A stretch of 51,540 bases of DNA from NCBI GenBank assembly GCA_016781105.1, contig JADDRA010000079.1:3659-55198 (forward strand), read 5' to 3'. Source of the stretch: Actinomycetota bacterium (GTDB lineage Bacteria; Actinomycetota; Acidimicrobiia; Acidimicrobiales; CADCSY01). How positions within the stretch are numbered: the stretch's first letter is position 1; every line of letters starts with the position of its first letter. The notes under the pieces were generated by a model that did no database searches, was not told the DNA's origin, and was given only the letters and a program-made list of their open reading frames with translations. Both the position numbers and the translations under genes were made by a program. Positions 48,264 to 51,540 of this stretch are shown here, one piece after another.

Positions 48264-48617
48264 CTAGACCAGCTCGATCCTCGCCATGGGGGCGTTGTCG
48301 CCATGGCGGGGACCGAGCTTGAGGATGCGGGTGTAGCCCCCGTTGCGCTCGGCGTAGCGGGGTCCGATCTCCTCGAACAGCTTGTGGGCCATGTCCTTGT
48401 CGCCGAGGAACGACACCACCTGGCGGTGGCGGTGCACGCCGCCCTTCTTGGCCTTGGTGATCATCTTCTCGGCCACCGGGCGCACGGCCTTGGCCTTGGC
48501 CACGGTGGTGACGATCCCCTCGGCGGCCACGAGGGAGGCCACCAGGTTGGCCATCATGGCCTTGTGGTGGGCGCTGGAGCCGCCGAAGCGACGGCCCTTG
48601 GGAGGCGTCCCGGGCAT
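48264..48617 (-). CDS. rplQ: 50S ribosomal protein L17 (bL17)
   Basis: A 117-aa large-subunit protein near the exit tunnel. Motifs: [59 protein letters not shown] and the end [20 protein letters not shown]. 3 nt after the rpoA stop, the conserved order. Confidence 0.97.
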   Translation of the reverse strand: MPGTPPKGRRFGGSSAHHKAMMANLVASLVAAEGIVTTVAKAKAVRPVAEKMITKAKKGGVHRHRQVVSFLGDKDMAHKLFEEIGPRYAERNGGYTRILKLGPRHGDNAPMARIELV

Positions 48618-48620
48618 CTG

Positions 48621-49559
48621 CTACTCCTTGGTCCGCAGCGACAGGCCGCGCTCGTCGAGCTTCTCGGCCACCTCGTCGAGGGACTTCTGGCCGAAGTTGG
48701 TGATGGCGAGCAGGTCCTCCTCGGTCTTCTGCAACAGCTCGCCGATGCTGTTGACCTGGGCCCGCTTGAGGCAGTTCCGGGGCCGCTCGGAGAGGTCGAG
48801 GTCCTCGATGGGCAGGTCGAGGTCGGGAGATCCCACCGTCGAGCGGCCCACCTCGCCCAGCTCCAAACCGTGGGCGGCGTCGCTCATGTCGGCCACCAGC
48901 CCCATCAGCGACCGCAGCGTCTGGCCGGCCGAGGCCAGGGCCTCCCGCGGGGAGACCGACCCGTCGGTCTCGATGTCGAGCACCAGGCGATCGAAGTTGG
49001 TCGACTGCTCCACCCGGGTGGGCTCCACCGCGAAGGTCACCCGGCGCACGGGCGAGAAGATGGCGTCGACGGGGATGAGCCCGATGGTGGCCACGGTGCT
49101 GGCCCGGTCGGCCGAGACATAGCCCCGGCCCTGCTCCACGGTCAGGTCGACCGACAGCCTGCCCTTGGCGTTGAGGGTGGCCAGGTGCAGCTCGGGATTG
49201 AGGATCTCGACCTCGGCGCTGGCCTGGATGTCGCCGGCGGTCACCTCGGCCGGCCCCCGCACGTCGAGGCGCAGGACCACGGGGTGGTCGGCCACGCTGG
49301 TGAGCACCACGTCCTTGACGTTGAGGATGATGTCGGTCACGTCCTCGGTGACCCCGGCGATGGTGGTGAACTCGTGCAGGGCGTCGTCGAAGCGCACCTG
49401 GGTCACCGCCGCGCCCGGGATCGACGAGAGCAGGGTCCGGCGCAGGGCGTTGCCCAGCGTGTGCCCGAAGCCGGGCTCCAGGGGGCTGATGGCGAAGCGC
49501 TGCCGATTGGCATCGCGCTCGGTGACGGACTCGACGCTCGGACGTTGGATGACCAGCAT
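48621..49559 (-). CDS. rpoA: RNA polymerase alpha subunit
   Basis: A 312-aa assembly platform of RNA polymerase. Alpha-NTD (about 20-230): FAISPLEPGFGHTLGNALRR, TLLSSIPGAAVTQVRFD, HEFTTIAGVTEDVTDIILN, DRLVLDIETDGSVSPREAL. Alpha-CTD (about 240-310): IEDLDLSERPRNCLKRAQVN, SIGELLQKTEEDLLAITNFG, QKSLDEVAEKLDERGLSL. ATG 49559 has a GGAGAGAGG site. Gene order rpsD-rpoA-rplQ is universal. Confidence 0.98.
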   Translation of the reverse strand: MLVIQRPSVESVTERDANRQRFAISPLEPGFGHTLGNALRRTLLSSIPGAAVTQVRFDDALHEFTTIAGVTEDVTDIILNVKDVVLTSVADHPVVLRLDVRGPAEVTAGDIQASAEVEILNPELHLATLNAKGRLSVDLTVEQGRGYVSADRASTVATIGLIPVDAIFSPVRRVTFAVEPTRVEQSTNFDRLVLDIETDGSVSPREALASAGQTLRSLMGLVADMSDAAHGLELGEVGRSTVGSPDLDLPIEDLDLSERPRNCLKRAQVNSIGELLQKTEEDLLAITNFGQKSLDEVAEKLDERGLSLRTKE

Positions 49560-49620
49560 TGGCCCTCTCTCCTTGTGATCCCGGTGTGGGTCCCGAGCCG
49601 GACGGGCGGCCCGGTGACGC

Positions 49621-50250
49621 CTACTTGCTGTAGAGCTCGACGATCAGCTGCTCACGGACGGGCACGTCGATGTGCTCCCGGAGCGGCACGTCTCGCACGG
49701 TGACCGACGCCGACTGGGGGTCCCCCTCCAACCACGGCGGCACCTGGCGGTCGAGCGTGTCGAGGTTGTGGCGGATCACGATCATGGCCTTGGCCCGCTC
49801 GCCCAGCTCGACGGCATCGCCCTTGCGCACGTTGTAGGAGGGGATGGTGACCCTCCGGCCGTTCACCTTGACGTGGCCGTGGCGCACCAGTTGACGCGAC
49901 TGGGAGCGGCTCGCTCCCCAGCCGGCGCGGAAGACCACGTTGTCGAGGCGCAGCTCGAGCATCCGCAGCAGGTTCTCGCCGGTGACGCCCTTCTGGCGGT
50001 TCGCCTCCTGGTAGAGGTTGCGGAACTGGCCCTCCATGAGGCCGTAGATGCGCCGAGCCTTCTGCTTCTCGCGCAGCTGCACCAGGTACTCGGAGTCCTT
50101 GCGCCGGAGCTGGGTGCGACCGTGCTCACCGGGCGGGTAGGGGCGCCGCTCGATGGGGCACTTCATGGTGTCGCACTTGGCCCCCTTGAGGAACAGCTTC
50201 ATCTTCTCGCGCCGGCACAGCCGGCACACCGGGCCGGTGTAGCGGGCCAT
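49621..50250 (-). CDS. rpsD: 30S ribosomal protein S4 (uS4), zinc-type
   Basis: A 209-aa primary 16S-binding protein. The N-terminus [20 protein letters not shown] with Cys9, Cys12, Cys26 and Cys31 is the zinc-binding C+ form. The S4 RNA-binding domain follows ([40 protein letters not shown]). ATG 50250 shares one base with the rpsK stop (TGATG). Confidence 0.97.
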   Translation of the reverse strand: MARYTGPVCRLCRREKMKLFLKGAKCDTMKCPIERRPYPPGEHGRTQLRRKDSEYLVQLREKQKARRIYGLMEGQFRNLYQEANRQKGVTGENLLRMLELRLDNVVFRAGWGASRSQSRQLVRHGHVKVNGRRVTIPSYNVRKGDAVELGERAKAMIVIRHNLDTLDRQVPPWLEGDPQSASVTVRDVPLREHIDVPVREQLIVELYSK

Positions 50251-50648
50251 CAGACACGCCTCCGCTTGGGAGGACGGCACCCGTTGTGGGGCATGGGGGT
50301 GACGTCCTTGATGCCGGTGACCTCGATCCCCACGCTCATGATCGAGCGGATGGCCGTCTCCCGGCCCGAACCCGGTCCCTTGACCAGGACGTCGACCCGG
50401 CGCACGCCGTGCTCCATGGCTCGCCGGGCGCACTGCTCGGCGGCCATCTGGGCCGCGTAGGGGGTCGACTTGCGGGAACCCTTGAAGCCCACGTTGCCGG
50501 CCGAAGCCCAGGCGAGCACGTTGCCCTCCTGGTCGCTGATGCTCACGATGGTGTTGTTGAACGAGCTCTTGATGTGGGCGATCCCGTAGGTCACGTTCTT
50601 GCGCTCGCGTCGCCGGGGTCGGCGCCCGCCTGGCTTGGGCTTGGCCAC
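50250..50648 (-). CDS. rpsK: 30S ribosomal protein S11 (uS11)
   Basis: A 132-aa platform protein. GTG 50648 gives [20 protein letters not shown]; then [77 protein letters not shown] and the end [15 protein letters not shown]. 4 nt after rpsM. Confidence 0.97.
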   Translation of the reverse strand: MAKPKPGGRRPRRRERKNVTYGIAHIKSSFNNTIVSISDQEGNVLAWASAGNVGFKGSRKSTPYAAQMAAEQCARRAMEHGVRRVDVLVKGPGSGRETAIRSIMSVGIEVTGIKDVTPMPHNGCRPPKRRRV

Positions 50649-50652
50649 GTCG

Positions 50653-51030
50653 CTACTTCCTGACCTTCTTCTTGCCCGCCACCGTCTTCTTCGGACCCTT
50701 GCGGGTCCGGGCGTTGGTGTGGGTGCGCTGGCCGTGCACGGGCAGGCCCCGGCGGTGGCGCAACCCCTGGTAGGAGCCGATCTCCATCTTGCGCTTGATG
50801 TCGGTGGAGACCTCGCGGCGCAGGTCGCCCTCGACCCGCAGGTTCTGGTCGACCCAGCCCCGGATCTGGGCCACCTCGTCGTCGGTGAGGTCGCGCACGC
50901 GGGTGTCGGGGTCGACCCCCACGGCGGTGCACACCTCCCGGGCCCGGCTGGGCCCCACACCGTAGATGTAGGTGAGTGACACCTCCAGGCGCTTCTCGCG
51001 AGGGATGTCGACTCCTGAGATCCGTGCCAT
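50653..51030 (-). CDS. rpsM: 30S ribosomal protein S13 (uS13)
   Basis: A 125-aa head protein contacting the P-site t[23 protein letters not shown] at the start, [59 protein letters not shown] and [20 protein letters not shown] at the end. ATG 51030, 2 nt after rpmJ. Confidence 0.97.
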   Translation of the reverse strand: MARISGVDIPREKRLEVSLTYIYGVGPSRAREVCTAVGVDPDTRVRDLTDDEVAQIRGWVDQNLRVEGDLRREVSTDIKRKMEIGSYQGLRHRRGLPVHGQRTHTNARTRKGPKKTVAGKKKVRK

Positions 51031-51032
51031 GG

Positions 51033-51146
51033 CTACCCCTGCCGTTGCTTGTGGCGAGGATTGGTGCAGATCACACGCACGCGGCCGTGCCTGCGGATCA
51101 CCTTGCACTTCTCGCACATCGGTTTGACGCTCGGACGTACCTTCAT
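51033..51146 (-). CDS. rpmJ: 50S ribosomal protein L36 (bL36), zinc-type
   Basis: A 37-aa protein beginning [20 protein letters not shown] and ending [11 protein letters not shown]. Zinc ligands Cys11, Cys14, Cys27 and His32 are all present (C+ form). ATG 51146 shares one base with the infA stop (TGATG), and the gene sits in the conserved infA-rpmJ-rpsM order. Confidence 0.97.
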   Translation of the reverse strand: MKVRPSVKPMCEKCKVIRRHGRVRVICTNPRHKQRQG

Positions 51147-51370
51147 CACTTGTACCTGTAGGTGATCCGGCCCCGGGTGAGGTCGTAGGGGGTGAGCTCC
51201 ACCTGGACGCGATCCCCGGGCAGGATGCGGATGTAGTGCATCCGCATCTTTCCCGAGATGTGGGCGAGGACCTGGTGGCCGTTGTCGAGCTCGACCCGGA
51301 ACATGGCGTTGGGCAGCGGCTCGGTCACCTTCCCCTCCAGCACGATCGCGTCTTCCTTGGGCTTTGGCAG
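51146..51370 (-). CDS. infA: Translation initiation factor IF-1, probable CTG start
   Basis: A 74-aa OB-fold initiation factor blocking the 30S A site. The sequence (L)[20 protein letters not shown], then [40 protein letters not shown] and [13 protein letters not shown] is full-length IF-1. The residue at the usual initiator Met is encoded by CTG 51370, preceded by a GGAAGGA site 7 nt upstream. An in-frame ATG at 51415 would add 15 residues ([15 protein letters not shown]) and translate through that site, so CTG is preferred but not proven. Confidence 0.93.
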   Translation of the reverse strand: MPKPKEDAIVLEGKVTEPLPNAMFRVELDNGHQVLAHISGKMRMHYIRILPGDRVQVELTPYDLTRGRITYRYK

Positions 51371-51467
51371 TGTCGATCCTTCCGGGGGTGTGGGTGGAAC
51401 GAGGAGGGGACGCATCCCTTCACCCGTCGCCGGACAGGACGCGCCGCGGCCCGAGGGCCGGTTCTTC

Positions 51468-51498
51468 ATGGTAGCCACTCGCCCCCCCGCTTCCACAA
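51468..51498 (-). promoter_or_regulatory. Candidate promoter of the infA-rplQ ribosomal cluster
   Basis: On the minus strand TTGTGG (51493-51498) is followed after 19 nt by TACCAT (51468-51473), leaving a leader of about 90 nt to infA. The 170 nt upstream of infA hold no other recognisable feature, and any upstream gene is outside the window. Confidence 0.35.
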
Positions 51499-51540
51499 GC
51501 GATGGGTGGACGGCAACCCGCGGGGGCACCCGGACGGCCC

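Overview
The window is about 51.5 kb of very GC-rich bacterial chromosome. GTG starts, near-saturated G/C third positions, many 1-8 nt gene overlaps and actinobacterial family types (GuaB3, DUF3072, sucrase/ferredoxin-like protein, CIRCE-controlled groESL) point to a high-GC actinobacterium. The gene order resembles the class Acidimicrobiia; that placement is an inference. I see no rRNA, tRNA, CRISPR array, insertion sequence or prophage.

Layout. 1-6 kb: accessory genes (hydrolase-like protein with a peptidoglycan-binding tail, CrtC/AttH-like protein, SCP2 protein, DUF4190 protein, an orphan tadE-tadG pair, a Uma2 nuclease). 6-13.2 kb, minus strand: central metabolism and proteostasis (metF, icd, aldehyde dehydrogenase, lon, mdh). 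13.2-17 kb, plus strand: a small accessory island with an unknown protein, an Asp/Thr/Ser tandem-repeat protein, an overlapping JmjC/cupin-4 oxygenase without a canonical start codon, and a ferredoxin-like protein overlapping the oxygenase. 17-22 kb, minus strand: sucC-sucD, purN-purH, folD. 22-26.7 kb: membrane-anchored Rieske-like protein, frameshifted aspartyl protease, pcrA helicase, cytochrome P450. 26.7-33 kb, minus strand: guaA, guaB3, small proteins, MBL hydrolase and groES-groEL under a perfect CIRCE operator. 33-40.4 kb: nnr, CBS protein, alr, family-4 uracil-DNA glycosylase, tsaE, tsaB, rimI, tsaD, then a divergent PGRP-type amidase. 40.4-51.4 kb, minus strand: the infA-rpmJ-rpsM-rpsK-rpsD-rpoA-rplQ-truA-rplM-rpsI translation cluster, then glmM, an oversized glmS and acpS.

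Themes. Many genes have a TANNNT -10 hexamer ending 6-8 nt before the ATG/GTG, the arrangement expected for leaderless transcripts. In two places this hexamer also contains the stop codon of the upstream gene. Three genes (infA, acpS, JmjC) appear to start at CTG. Several long, perfect inverted repeats sit at gene ends and probably act as terminators.

The most unusual locus is 14.4-17.0 kb, where a D(T/S)T-repeat polypeptide overlaps an Fe(II) JmjC oxygenase that overlaps a ferredoxin-like protein. A substrate-hydroxylase-redox partner relationship is a testable hypothesis, not a demonstrated one.
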